NCBI RefSeq assembly: GCF_932526225.1
Contig: NC_064048.1
Span: 2,037,340 to 2,101,339 of the forward strand
Direction: 5' to 3'
From: Nematostella vectensis
Taxonomy: Eukaryota > Cnidaria > Anthozoa > Actiniaria > Edwardsiidae
DNA length: 64,000 nucleotides
Shown here: in pieces, positions 33,808-42,825 of the stretch
Position numbering within the stretch: position 1 is the stretch's first letter
Layout of the letters: every line of letters starts with the position of its first letter
Notes under the pieces: generated by a model
Databases searched by the model: none
The model's input: only the letters and a program-made list of their open reading frames with translations
What the model was told of the DNA's origin: nothing
Position numbers and translations under genes: made by a program

Positions 33808-35052
33808 ATGGACGCTTACATAGAGGAGGTTCTCGGTAGCATGCGTGACAAAGAGGCGCCCGCCGTACTGGCAGGGCTGGTCCAGAACATCCTGGACGGG
33901 GACATCCCCGACGATGTCAAACACAGGCTGCTTAAGCCGCTCGTACCGGCGAAGGTGTGGACAGAGGAAGTCGACCCTTTGCTGCCGGAACGGCGGGAAG
34001 AGGGCCCGGAGAGCTTAGACCCCGAGGAGTACTATTCTCTCTTCGTCGGGGGCACCCATCTTCGGTTCCCAAGCGTGGATGCCACTCTTCGGGGCCGAGA
34101 CATAAGCGCCGGTGTTTACCAGGAGATTCTCGATAGCATGCCTGACAAAGAGGCGCCCGCCGTACTGGCAGGGCTGGTCCAGAACATCCTGGACGGGGAC
34201 ATCCCCGACGATGTCAAACACAAGCTGCTTAAGCCGCTCGTACCGGCGAAGGTGTGGACAGAGGAAGTCGACCCTTTGCTGCCGGGACGGCGGGAAGAGG
34301 GCCCGAAGAGCTTAGACCCCGAGGAGTACTATTCTCTCTTCGTCGGGGGCACCCATCTTCGGTTCCCAAGCGTGGATGCCACTCTTCGGGGCCGAGACAT
34401 AAGCGCCGGTGTTTACCAGGAGATTCTCGATAGCATGCCTGACAAAGAGGCGCCCGCCGTACTGGCAGGGCTGGTCCAGAACATCCTGTACGAGGACATC
34501 CCCGACGATGTCGAACACAAGCTGCTTAAGCCGCTCGTACCGGTGAAAGTGTGGACAGAGGAAGTCGACCCTCTGCTGCCGGGACGGCGGCAAGAGGGCC
34601 CAGAGAGCTTAGACCCCGAGGAGTACTATTCTCACTTCGTCGGCGGCGCCCATCTTCTGTCCCCAAGCGTGGATGCCACTCTTCGGGATCAAGACATAAG
34701 CGCCGGTGTTTACCAGGAGATACGAGATCTTGGTGGAACAGGTGTCATTGCTCTAAAGCCGGTTGTGCGGGGGCCTGATATTAATGACGACGGCTCGGTG
34801 TGGTGGGTCTCGCACGAGCGAGAGTCTCTGCGGGCGAACGCAGTGCTTCCGCTGGTGCTCGAGATGGTAGACCCCGAACGGCGTTACGGACTCTTCACGG
34901 TCGTTGGTAAGGCCCCCGCAGAGCCATTGGCGCCAATCACAGAGGAGGAAGGGCGCTCGGAGCACAAGATCGGTGGGTCGTTAGTCAAAAGAGGGGGCCA
35001 AATCGCATTCGGTGCCCTGGAAGGCATCGATGCGGGTATTTGGGAGAAATGA
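33808..35052 (+). CDS. Provirus protein with three 99-residue repeats
   Basis: A 414-residue open frame. Repeats begin at MRDKEAPAVLAGLVQNILDG (33841), MPDKEAPAVLAGLVQNILDG (34138) and again at 34435. Each is exactly 297 bp and nearly identical, ending DATLRGRDISAGVYQEI. The unique C-terminal part starts with DLGGTGVIALKPVVRGPDIN and includes VWWVSHERESLRANAVLPLV and RYGLFTVVGKAP. It lies directly upstream of the polymerase remnant. I do not know its function. Exact period and intact frame mean the triplication happened in frame and recently, or is held by conversion. Confidence 0.65.
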   Translation: MDAYIEEVLGSMRDKEAPAVLAGLVQNILDGDIPDDVKHRLLKPLVPAKVWTEEVDPLLPERREEGPESLDPEEYYSLFVGGTHLRFPSVDATLRGRDISAGVYQEILDSMPDKEAPAVLAGLVQNILDGDIPDDVKHKLLKPLVPAKVWTEEVDPLLPGRREEGPKSLDPEEYYSLFVGGTHLRFPSVDATLRGRDISAGVYQEILDSMPDKEAPAVLAGLVQNILYEDIPDDVEHKLLKPLVPVKVWTEEVDPLLPGRRQEGPESLDPEEYYSHFVGGAHLLSPSVDATLRDQDISAGVYQEIRDLGGTGVIALKPVVRGPDINDDGSVWWVSHERESLRANAVLPLVLEMVDPERRYGLFTVVGKAPAEPLAPITEEEGRSEHKIGGSLVKRGGQIAFGALEGIDAGIWEK

Positions 35053-35059
35053 CGGGAGT

Positions 35060-36745
35060 ACCTCGTCTACGTGAGATACGAGCTTCGCCCTCTACCTGAG
35101 CAAAATGGTGAGCCTGGGCCAATGTTTGAGCGAGAGGGGAGTGACGCCTTCGCTAACTGTGTTGTGAGCTATGTTGCCGACTTCTTGAGGAATCCCTTGG
35201 TCTAACCAAGACACGAGGCAAGATCCTCGAGCGATTTGACAAGAAGCTGGCCACTACGGGATGCACCAAAGAAGACCTCTTTGAGATGGAAAAGAAGCTC
35301 GAGGTAAAGCTAGTAGTCGTGGACGCCCTGGGTAACGTTCTGTGGGACTCGGGGAAGTACAAGACTAAGACGAGGATCACCATCCCTTGCCACAATAACC
35401 ACGCCTGGGCGGAGCTTCCGACTGAACCACTTGCGATCGCGAGCGTCCACGAAGTCTAGGCTGAGGGGGAGCTTCGTTCGTTATGTCAGGGGGAGGCAGC
35501 GCCTCGCGCTACCAGTTCCGCCGCAAAAACGCGCGAGGCAAAAGTGCGAGAGGTGCTCATTCGCTTTATAAACAGGGCGATCCCCAGAAGCACGAGGATC
35601 TGGCTGTGTGGGCGTGTTATAGTCACGCACGAAGGCAAACTGTACCGATCGGGACAGGACAGGGCGGCTATCGACAGGGCGTTTACAGACGAGACTGGAT
35701 ATGATCCTCAATGGCTCCCTGATGACCACCCAGCCTACCAAGAGTACACCGAAGCTACGCACTCGATGGACGGTGCAATAGGGTATCGCTTCAAGAAGTG
35801 GACCCAAAGAGAGAACATCAGGCCAACGCCTCTTAAATACAGGGACGTCTGGCGAGCGGCGCAGGTTGAGTCCAAAGTGTAGAACAGCAAGGAAAACTTA
35901 GGGGCGCAGCCTCATGCGCATATCGACATGCGTGCGGAGTACCTAGGATGCGAGGACAGTCTCTCCGGCGGCGCCTCGGACGCCATTGATTTGGTACGGA
36001 AATACGGATTCCCTACGAACGTGTATCGTATCGCGGATGTTGCGGGGCGGCCATTGAGCGAGGTTCTTCAACTGACCGGGGCCATTCAGCTGACCGAGTG
36101 GGGGTTCTCTGAGGCCTGCCACCCCTACACTACCGGGAGGGTAGGACAGCACTTGGAACAAAACGAGGGCTGGATCACCACGCCAGAGCTCAAGGACCTG
36201 TTACACTCGGGTGACCTCGTCATGGCCGCGGCGAGGGAGGTGTTGTATAGCGTCGGAATGATTCCATCAAGTTCCCCCACTCCATCGCGCGCCGCCCCGG
36301 CGGCGAAGACTCGCAGGGTCGAGATCTCGCTGTCCGTTTTGGAGGCAAGTACGCTCGCCATGGCGACGAGTCCTCGATCGTAGTCCGCGACCGTGAAGAA
36401 GCCGCGTATCTGACAAACCTCCTTGCGGGCACCGACCACTTACTTAACTTCGAGCATGCCGACGGGGCTCATCTGATCCAATACAAAGACGGTGCCCGGC
36501 GCTCACAATGGTACCATATCAGGGCCTTCGTCTTGGCGTACACAAACATAGCGTTGCGACGCATGTTGAGGCGGATCCCTCGCGAAGACGTCCTCCGAGT
36601 GTGCACAGATGCCATATACGCAAAGGCGGTGCCCGGTGGTGTGAAGCTCGTGGAGCGAAATCCGAGGTATGGAGAGTGGCGCCACAGGAAGCTTGGGTAC
36701 GAGTGGCGACTCGAGGCGGCTTGGGGTCCGAAGAGGTCGCCTAGA
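35060..36745 (+). pseudogene. DNA polymerase B remnant, protein-primed type
   Basis: Successive plus-strand pieces in shifting frames. Piece 1 (35060-35459, shift near 35200) has SDAFANCVVSYVADFL and later ITIPCHNNHAW, a cysteine...histidine layout like the N-terminal domain of element polymerases. Piece 2 (35544-35882) is unassigned. Piece 3 (35928-36270) has ITTPELKDLLHSGDLVMAAA. After a frame change near 36265, piece 4 runs to 36745 with WYHIRAFVLAYTNIALRRML, the motif-C-like VLRVCTDAIYAK and RYGEWRHR, which resembles the GxW motif after PolB motif C. The usual DTDS is reduced to CTDA. Motif A (DxxSLYPS) and motif B were not found. The 3' end is cut by the 1,840-bp repeat. Confidence 0.65.
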
Positions 36746-36786
36746 TGCCGGAACGGCAGCAGAAACACGTTTCAACGGCAGCTGCA

Positions 36787-37213
36787 TCACAGCAAGCGAC
36801 TAGCTACGTAGCCGATGGCGAAAGCGCCGGCGCCAATGTACGCCAACTCGGCGTTTTTCTGTGTTTTGCTGGGGATGTAGTAGTCGGACAGCTCAGGAGC
36901 CCGCATCGACTCCAGGGATTGTTCCGGCCGTGTCTGGTTGTGAAGTTTGAGCGCGTAGTCAGTGTCGGTGAAGTTTTGCTTTGCGAGGGACCCTCTCTCG
37001 CGACTTTGAGCTTGCCAATCTAGGATTTTTTTGTAGCCGCTGTTGGTAGCGTCCATAGTCTTGTTGGTATTTCTCTAGGGCCTTGTCGTGCCTCTCCTTC
37101 TCAGCTAAGGCAGGGCTCTCATCGTTCGACAGGAACTTTGCGAGGTAGTTGCCACCAACGAATGCAGTCGCGTTTAGGACGGCGCCGCCAACCAAAATCG
37201 CGATAGAGGCCAT
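36787..37213 (-). pseudogene. Provirus membrane protein, frameshifted (copy 1)
   Basis: The first frame starts MASIAILVGGAVLNATAFVG, a hydrophobic N-terminal segment, and continues with a charged helical stretch (LAEKERHDKALEKYQQDYGR). The second frame supplies SLAKQNFTDTDYALKLHNQT and a C-terminal membrane segment (AYIGAGAFAIGYVASRLL). The shift falls at a run of seven A's (37026-37032 region). Two membrane ends with a soluble middle fit a small virion or assembly protein of Polinton-like elements (inference). The same A7 frameshift is in copies 2 and 3. A genuine -1 frameshift site is possible but less likely. Confidence 0.6.
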
Positions 37214-37225
37214 GTTTGTGCGAAG

Positions 37226-37340
37226 CACACTTCACGTACGCACACTTCACGTGCGCACACTTCAGGTGCTGTGTGTATGTATACGTGTACGTATACGCAT
37301 GTGCAAAGCACGCACGAGTCTAATACGAGGCCTACGCACG
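37226..37340. promoter_or_regulatory. Intergenic repeats with CTTCACGTACGCACA words
   Basis: Three close copies of CACACTTCACGT(A/G)CGCA-like words, then TATACGTGTACGTATACGCATG. The CACGTAC core is also in the terminal repeats. It lies upstream of the minus-strand membrane protein gene and may serve as promoter; no evidence beyond position and repetition. Confidence 0.35.
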
Positions 37341-37353
37341 CCACAGTACACTA

Positions 37354-37578
37354 CTACATGGGCAGGATCTTCTGGTCCTCAAGGTAACCCTTCAAAGCGA
37401 CAGCACCTGCAACGGCGGCAGTCATTTTTGCGTAGTTCATGGCGTTCGCGGAGGGTTCTTTGGTGAAGTCCTCGCGTAAGACCTTGCGCCCAACCCAGCC
37501 GATACCGGCGACGAGGCCGGTTATGACTGCGGCGTCGGTGATGGTCTTTGTAATCTAGCTCTGCTGTGTCGTCGACAT
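37354..37578 (-). pseudogene. Small provirus membrane protein with early stop (copy 1)
   Basis: A 74-codon frame starts MSTTQQS, then has an in-frame TAG at codon 8, then ITKTITDAAVITGLVAGIGW, a middle with KEPSANAMNYAKMTAAVAGA, and the end LKGYLEDQKILPM. Two weakly hydrophobic segments suggest a small membrane protein. Apart from the TAG the frame is clean, and all three copies share the TAG, so either the lesion predates amplification or the codon is not decisive. An ATG lies just upstream at GTCGTCGACAT on the plus strand. Confidence 0.55.
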
Positions 37579-37663
37579 TATATATATGCGTACACGTACA
37601 CGTATACGTGTGAGATGCACGGACGTGCGGATATGGGTGGGGCCCTCTTGTCTAAATGTCTGC

Positions 37664-38188
37664 TTACTCCATGGATAACAGCCGAGATTTGCATTGTCCG
37701 GGAGCGCGAAGCGCTGTCGCCGGAACGCGATCCTTGGTCTGCTGGGCGGCCGCCAGCGGCGGCCTTGCGGGCGGAGTCACGTCGTCGGTACCTTCGGTAG
37801 CATGCGGGTCGGTAGCTCGCTGGTTAACAGCTGGTGTGCGAGTGAACGCGGCAGCTAGCTCCCGCCTACGTGTGTAGAGGCCGAACAATGTCACTAGAAG
37901 ACCAGCGACCCCGATAACCGAGCTAGCCGGCCAAGCAGAGTTGCTTTCCGGGGCTGGTGTGTCTGTGACGCCTTCGGCATCGTCGGCGCGCAAGCCCTCG
38001 CGTCCCTGCGGCTCGCTCGGCCCCGGGGCCACCGGCGACTGCACGACACGAAGCGTCTCTTTCTTCGCTCTGTTAATCCGGTTCCACTTTGCCAAGCGCC
38101 TTCCGGCTTCAACTCGCCCAGGGTGTTTAGGCCGGGTCGCGGGTGGTTCGGGGCTCGTGATTCTCTCCGATAGCTTTGGGACCGCCAC
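37664..38188 (-). CDS. Membrane-anchored provirus protein, chimeric N-terminus (copy 1)
   Basis: 174 residues: MAVPKLSERI, a basic region (RLAKWNRINRAKKETLRVVQ), a proline-rich stretch, one membrane segment (SSVIGVAGLLVTLFGLYTRR) and a soluble tail. The first ten residues are in fact the continuation of a longer protein that is complete only in copy 3 (41344-41994). Here the upstream part has been replaced by the integrase fragment at a GTCGACGG junction, so this is a truncated version. Confidence 0.5.
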   Translation of the reverse strand: MAVPKLSERITSPEPPATRPKHPGRVEAGRRLAKWNRINRAKKETLRVVQSPVAPGPSEPQGREGLRADDAEGVTDTPAPESNSAWPASSVIGVAGLLVTLFGLYTRRRELAAAFTRTPAVNQRATDPHATEGTDDVTPPARPPLAAAQQTKDRVPATALRAPGQCKSRLLSME

Positions 38189-38423
38189 ATATAGCGTCTC
38201 GCCTGGGGAGGCCGTCGACGGGCTGCGAGCTTAACCACTTGCGCACTCGATCTATGGATGCTGAGCCCTTGGGAAGTTTGGCATGCAGAGCGGTCACTCC
38301 CTGGAAGCCGCCTCTGGCGTAGTATATAGGACGAAGGAACGCACCAAGTTCTTCGTCGGACATGCGCTTGCCGTTCCGGCGGGCCGTTACGTGTGTATCG
38401 CGATACATTGCAATGCGTTGCAA
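38127..38423 (-). pseudogene. Integrase N-terminal fragment (copy 1)
   Basis: The first part, SDEELGAFLRPIYYARGGFQ, then HAKLPKGSASIDRVRKWLSS, fits the start of Polinton-type integrases, which have a helical N-terminal region before the catalytic core. At about 38220 it breaks into unrelated sequence in the frame opposite the next gene. No catalytic D, D, E residues are present. The call rests on remembered family pattern and needs a profile search. Confidence 0.5.
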
Positions 38424-38575
38424 CGCATGTATCAGTCTCCAACAGGCGGATGCCGTCTGCTACGCCTTCGGCGTACGTATACGCATGCGTACACGCACTG
38501 CTGCGCGAAGCGCTCGGTCTGCAATCATCTACGTATACGTACGTATAAGTACGTATACGCACAGCATGGAAAAAG
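38395..38575. promoter_or_regulatory. Palindrome-rich intergenic block (copy 1)
   Basis: A dense series of short palindromes: TATCGCGATA, CATTGCAATG, GTACGTATACGCATGCGTAC and TACGTATACGTACGTA, plus hairpin words with TTC or GAA loops (CGCCTTCGGCG, GCGCGAAGCGC). The block lies upstream of the integrase fragment. It could hold regulatory or replication sites; it is repeated in copy 2 (40235-40415). Confidence 0.4.
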
Positions 38576-38626
38576 GCCGCCTAGATGCCGGAACGGCAGC
38601 AGAAACACGTTTCAACGGCAGCTGCA

Positions 38627-39053
38627 TCACAGCAAGCGACTAGCTACGTAGCCGATGGCGAAAGCGCCGGCGCCAATGTACGCCAACTCGGCGTTTTTCT
38701 GTGTTTTGCTGGGGATGTAGTAGTCGGACAGCTCAGGAGCCCGCATCGACTCCAGGGATTGTTCCGGCCGGGTCTGGTTGTGAAGTTTGAGCGCGTAGTC
38801 AGTGTCGGTGAAGTTTTGCTTTGCGAGGGACCCTCTCTCGCGACTTTGAGCTTGCCAATCTAGGATTTTTTTGTAGCCGCTGTTGGTAGCGTCCATAGTC
38901 TTGTTGGTATTTCTCTAGGGCCTTGTCGTGCCTCTCCTTCTCAGCTAAGGCAGGGCTCTCATCGTTCGACAGGAACTTTGCGAGGTAGTTGCCACCAACG
39001 AATGCAGTCGCGTTTAGGACGGCGCCGCCAACCAAAATCGCGATAGAGGCCAT
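38627..39053 (-). pseudogene. Provirus membrane protein, frameshifted (copy 2)
   Basis: Same as 36787-37213, with the same A7 frameshift; one base differs in the central part (CCGGGTCTGG). Confidence 0.6.
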
Positions 39054-39193
39054 GTTTGTGCGAAGCACACTTCACGTACGCACACTTCACGTGCGCACAC
39101 TTCAGGTGCTGTGTGTATGTTTACGTGTACGTATACGCATGTGCAAAGCACGCACGAGTCTAATACGAGGCCTACGCACGCCACAGTACACTA

Positions 39194-39418
39194 CTACATG
39201 GGCAGGATCTTCTGGTCCTCAAGGTAACCCTTCAAAGCGACAGCACCTGCAACGGCGGCAGTCATTTTTGCGTAGTTCATGGCGTTCGCGGAGGGTTCTT
39301 TGGTGAAGTCCTCGCGTAAGACCTTGCGCCCAACCCAGCCGATACCGGCGACGAGGCCGGTTATGACTGCGGCGTCGGTGATGGTCTTTGTAATCTAGCT
39401 CTGCTGTGTCGTCGACAT
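39194..39418 (-). pseudogene. Small provirus membrane protein with early stop (copy 2)
   Basis: Identical in frame and lesion to 37354-37578. Confidence 0.55.
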
Positions 39419-39503
39419 TATATATATGCGTACACGTACACGTATACGTGTGAGATGCACGGACGTGCGGATATGGGTGGGGCCCTCTTGTCTAAATGTC
39501 TGC

Positions 39504-40028
39504 TTACTCCATGGATAACAGCCGAGATTTGCATTGTCCGGGAGCGCGAAGCGCTGTCGCCGGAACGCGATCCTTGGTCTGCTGGGCGGCCGCCAGCGGC
39601 GGCCTTGCGGGCGGAGTCACGTCGTCGGTACCTTCGGTAGCATGCGGGTCGGTAGCTCGCTGGTTAACAGCTGGTGTGCGAGTGAACGCGGCAGCTAGCT
39701 CCCGCCTACGTGTGTAGAGGCCGAACAATGTCACTAGAAGACCAGCGACCCCGATAACCGAGCTAGCCGGCCAAGCAGAGTTGCTTTCCGGGGCTGGTGT
39801 GTGTGTGACGCCTTCGGCATCGTCGGCGCGCAAGCCCTCGCGTCCCTGCGGCTCGCTCGGCCCCGGGGCCACCGGCGACTGCACGACACGAAGCGTCTCT
39901 TTCTTCGCTCTGTTAATCCGGTTCCACTTTGCCAAGCGCCTTCCGGCTTCAACTCGCCCAGGGTGTTTAGGCCGGGTCGCGGGTGGTTCGGGGCTCGTGA
40001 TTCTCTCCGATAGCTTTGGGACCGCCAC
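39504..40028 (-). CDS. Membrane-anchored provirus protein (copy 2)
   Basis: Same as 37664-38188 except for a D-to-H change in the proline-rich part (VTHTPAPESN). Confidence 0.5.
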   Translation of the reverse strand: MAVPKLSERITSPEPPATRPKHPGRVEAGRRLAKWNRINRAKKETLRVVQSPVAPGPSEPQGREGLRADDAEGVTHTPAPESNSAWPASSVIGVAGLLVTLFGLYTRRRELAAAFTRTPAVNQRATDPHATEGTDDVTPPARPPLAAAQQTKDRVPATALRAPGQCKSRLLSME

Positions 40029-40263
40029 ATATAGCGTCTCGCCTGGGGAGGCCGTCGACGGGCTGCGAGCTTAACCACTTGCGCACTCGATCTATGGATG
40101 CTGAGCCCTTGGGAAGTTTGGCATGCAGAGCGGTCACTCCCTGGAAGCCGCCTCTGGCGTAGTATATAGGACGAAGGAACGCACCAAGTTCTTCGTCGGA
40201 CATGCGCTTGCCGTTCCGGCGGGCCGTTACGTGTGTATCGCGATACATTGCAATGCGTTGCAA
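39967..40263 (-). pseudogene. Integrase N-terminal fragment (copy 2)
   Basis: Same sequence and breakpoint as 38127-38423. Confidence 0.5.
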
Positions 40264-40466
40264 CGCATGTATCAGTCTCCAACAGGCGGATGCCGTCTGC
40301 TACGCCTTCGGCGTACGTATACGCATGCGTACACGCACTGCTGCGCGAAGCGCTCGGTCTGCAATCATCTACGTATACGTACGTATAAGTACGTATACGC
40401 ACAGCATGGAAAAAGGCCGCCTAGATGCCGGAACGGCAGCAGAAACACGTTTCAACGGCAGCTGCA

Positions 40467-40893
40467 TAACAGCAAGCGACTAGCTACGTAGCCGATGGCG
40501 AAAGCGCCGGCGCCAATGTACGCCAACTCGGCGTTTTTCTGTGTTTTGCTGGGGATGTAGTAGTCGGACAGCTCAGGAGCCCGCATCGACTCCAGGGATT
40601 GTTCCGGCCGGGTCTGGTTGTGAAGTTTGAGCGCGTAGTCAGTGTCGGTGAAGTTTTGCTTTGCGAGGGACCCTCTCTCGCGACTTTGAGCTTGCCAATC
40701 TAGGATTTTTTTGTAGCCGCTGTTGGTAGCGTCCATAGTCTTGTTGGTATTTCTCTAGGGCCTTGTCGTGCCTCTCCTTCTCAGCTAAGGCAGGGCTCTC
40801 ATCGTTCGACAGGAACTTTGCGAGGTAGTTGCCACCAACGAATGCAGTCGCGTTTAGGACGGCGCCGCCAACCAAAATCGCGATAGAGGCCAT
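40467..40893 (-). pseudogene. Provirus membrane protein, frameshifted (copy 3)
   Basis: Same as copies 1 and 2. The GCATAACAG change removes the stop used in the other copies, so the frame reads on a few residues (LLLCSCR) before ending in the spacer. Confidence 0.6.
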
Positions 40894-41033
40894 GTTTGTG
40901 CGAAGCACACTTCACGTACGCACACTTCACGTGCGCACACTTCAGGTGCTGTGTGTATGTATACGTGTACGTATACGCATGTGCAAAGCACGCACGAGTC
41001 TAATACGAGGCCTACGCACGCCACAGTACACTA

Positions 41034-41258
41034 CTACATGGGCAGGATCTTCTGGTCCTCAAGGTAACCCTTCAAAGCGACAGCACCTGCAACGGCGGCA
41101 GTCATTTTTGCGTAGTTCATGGCGTTCGCGGAGGGTTCTTTGGTGAAGTCCTCGCGTAAGACCTTGCGCCCAACCCAGCCGATACCGGCGACGAGGCCGG
41201 TTATGACTGCGGCGTCGGTGATGGTCTTTGTAATCTAGCTCTGCTGTGTCGTCGACAT
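41034..41258 (-). pseudogene. Small provirus membrane protein with early stop (copy 3)
   Basis: Identical in frame and lesion to 37354-37578. Confidence 0.55.
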
Positions 41259-41343
41259 TATATATATGCGTACACGTACACGTATACGTGTGAGATGCAC
41301 GGACGTGCGGATATGGGTGGGGCCCTCTTGTCTAAATGTCTGC

Positions 41344-41994
41344 TTACTCCATGGATAACAGCCGAGATTTGCATTGTCCGGGAGCGCGAAGCGCTGTCGC
41401 CGGAACGCGATCCTTGGTCTGCTGGGCGGCCGCCAGCGGCGGCCTTGCGGGCGGAGTCACGTCGTCGGTACCTTCGGTAGCATGCGGGTCGGTAGCTCGC
41501 TGGTTAACAGCTGGTGTGCGAGTGAACGCGGCAGCTAGCTCCCGCCTACGTGTGTAGAGGCCGAACAATGTCACTAGAAGACCAGCGACCCCGATAACCG
41601 AGCTAGCCGGCCAAGCAGAGTTGCTTTCCGGGGCTGGTGTGTGTGTGACGCCTTCGGCATCGTCGGCGCGCAAGCCCTCGCGTCCCTGCGGCTCGCTCGG
41701 CCCCGGGGCCACCGGCGACTGCACGACACGAAGCGTCTCTTTCTTCGCTCTGTTAATCCGGTTCCACTTTGCCAAGCGCCTTCCGGCTTCAACTCGCCCA
41801 GGGTGTTTAGGCCGGGTCGCGGGTGGTTCGGGGCTCGTGATTCTCTCCGATAGCTTTGGGACCGCCACATATAGCGTCTCGCCTGGGGAGGCCGTCGACG
41901 GGTTGAGAGTGACCCGGTGAACAGTTCTCTCGGCTTTCAACCCCAGAGGAGTTCTGGGTGTTCGCTGGGGGTCGAGTTTATCGCTGACTGACAT
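41344..41994 (-). CDS. Chimeric provirus protein: capsid-like N-terminus fused to a membrane-anchored tail
   Basis: 216 residues starting MSVSDKLDPQRTPRTPLG. The N-terminal part (HRVTLNPSTASPGETLYVAV) has the look of the first strands of a large structural protein of these elements. It passes at about LSERI into the basic, proline-rich and membrane segments seen in copies 1 and 2. I infer that most of a long capsid-type gene has been deleted, fusing its start to the end of another gene in frame. This copy shows the pre-amplification 5' end. The start is chosen because the palindromic promoter-like block (GTATACGTATATCGTATATAC) ends just upstream. Confidence 0.45.
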   Translation of the reverse strand: MSVSDKLDPQRTPRTPLGLKAERTVHRVTLNPSTASPGETLYVAVPKLSERITSPEPPATRPKHPGRVEAGRRLAKWNRINRAKKETLRVVQSPVAPGPSEPQGREGLRADDAEGVTHTPAPESNSAWPASSVIGVAGLLVTLFGLYTRRRELAAAFTRTPAVNQRATDPHATEGTDDVTPPARPPLAAAQQTKDRVPATALRAPGQCKSRLLSME

Positions 41995-42601
41995 CGTATA
42001 CGTATATCGTATATACATAAAGTACGAAGCCGCGTGGCTATGGTGCGGACTGTTAGACATGTCTAATATAGCATAGCACGAGTTATGCGCACGCATTATG
42101 GGTGCTGTTGACGTTGACATTGACGATACCTTGCCGGGTGCGTCCGCCGGTCGCGGGGCGGGGGACGACGAGACGACGCCCCTCATCCCGTTTGACCCCG
42201 ACGATGGGGAGTCGATCCCAATGACGAGCACGTCGTCGCGTACACATGCTGCGCATAGCATGGCTACGCGAAGCGCAACGCAAACCGCCGGAACGGCAAG
42301 CGCTGACAACTCGTTCATCACAGCGGGTGCAGCGACAAGACTCGGTCTCCAGTCCCTCAGGGAGGAATACCCAGACCTTAACGAGAATCTGCTACGGTTC
42401 CAGTCAAACCGGAGGGGAAAGACGCTAATACAGGTTCGCAACCTCGGCAAAGGAGGTTGGTCTAAACCAAGACAGCTGTTCAACGAGGACGGGGGCGTCC
42501 GACAGGACGTTGCAACGCTGAGAGGCTTCAGGCTGGCGATGGGGTCCGTGGCAGAGATAGACGCGGTCATCCAGGAGAACACAGAACGGGTCCAAGAGCT
42601 G

Positions 42602-42694
42602 CTAACCCTAACCCTAACCCTAACCCTAACCCTAACCCTAACCCTAATTCTAACCCTAACCTAACCCTAACCTAACCCTAACCCTAACCCTAAC
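42602..42694. repeat. Interstitial telomeric array (TTAGGG type), 93 bp
   Basis: About 15.5 units of CTAACC on the plus strand, two lacking a C and one changed to CTAATT. The motif is the animal telomere repeat. It is enclosed by provirus coding sequence on both sides. Confidence 0.97.
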
Positions 42695-42710
42695 TGCCTA
42701 CTAGTAGGCA
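42695..42710. repeat. 16-bp perfect palindrome at the telomeric array edge
   Basis: TGCCTACTAGTAGGCA directly follows the last telomeric unit. Confidence 0.9.
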
Positions 42711-42825
42711 GCATCGCGAACTTCGTGTTTAAGGCTGCAGGAGAAGCGGTGAAATTCCTTGGCGAAAATGCGTGGCTGCTCATTCTAGCCGTAGCCGCGT
42801 TCTTGGTTCGTCGAATGCAAAGCAG

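Larger units (their letters stand above)
36745..41901. repeat. 1,840-bp tandem amplification, 2.8 copies
   Basis: Copy 1 is 36745-38584, copy 2 is 38585-40424, and copy 3 is 40425-41901 (1,477 bp). The period is exactly 1,840. I noticed only a handful of substitutions (for example CTGGTGTGTCTGTGACG against CTGGTGTGTGTGTGACG, and GCATCACAG against GCATAACAG). Copy 3 leaves the pattern at GCCGTCGACGGG, where copies 1 and 2 switch to an integrase fragment. Each unit carries a frameshifted membrane protein gene, a second small gene with an early stop, a membrane-anchored protein and, in copies 1 and 2, the integrase fragment, all on the minus strand. Confidence 0.95.

Noticed and set aside
41994..42582. 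Upstream extension of the minus-strand frame to 412 residues
   Set aside because: It is antisense to the plus-strand gene at 42098 and crosses the palindromic promoter-like block; the start at 41994 is more sensible.
42602..42694. A chromosome end or assembly join at the telomeric array
   Set aside because: The same reading frame continues on both sides, which argues for a single locus with an internal insertion rather than two joined chromosome ends. Long reads would settle it.
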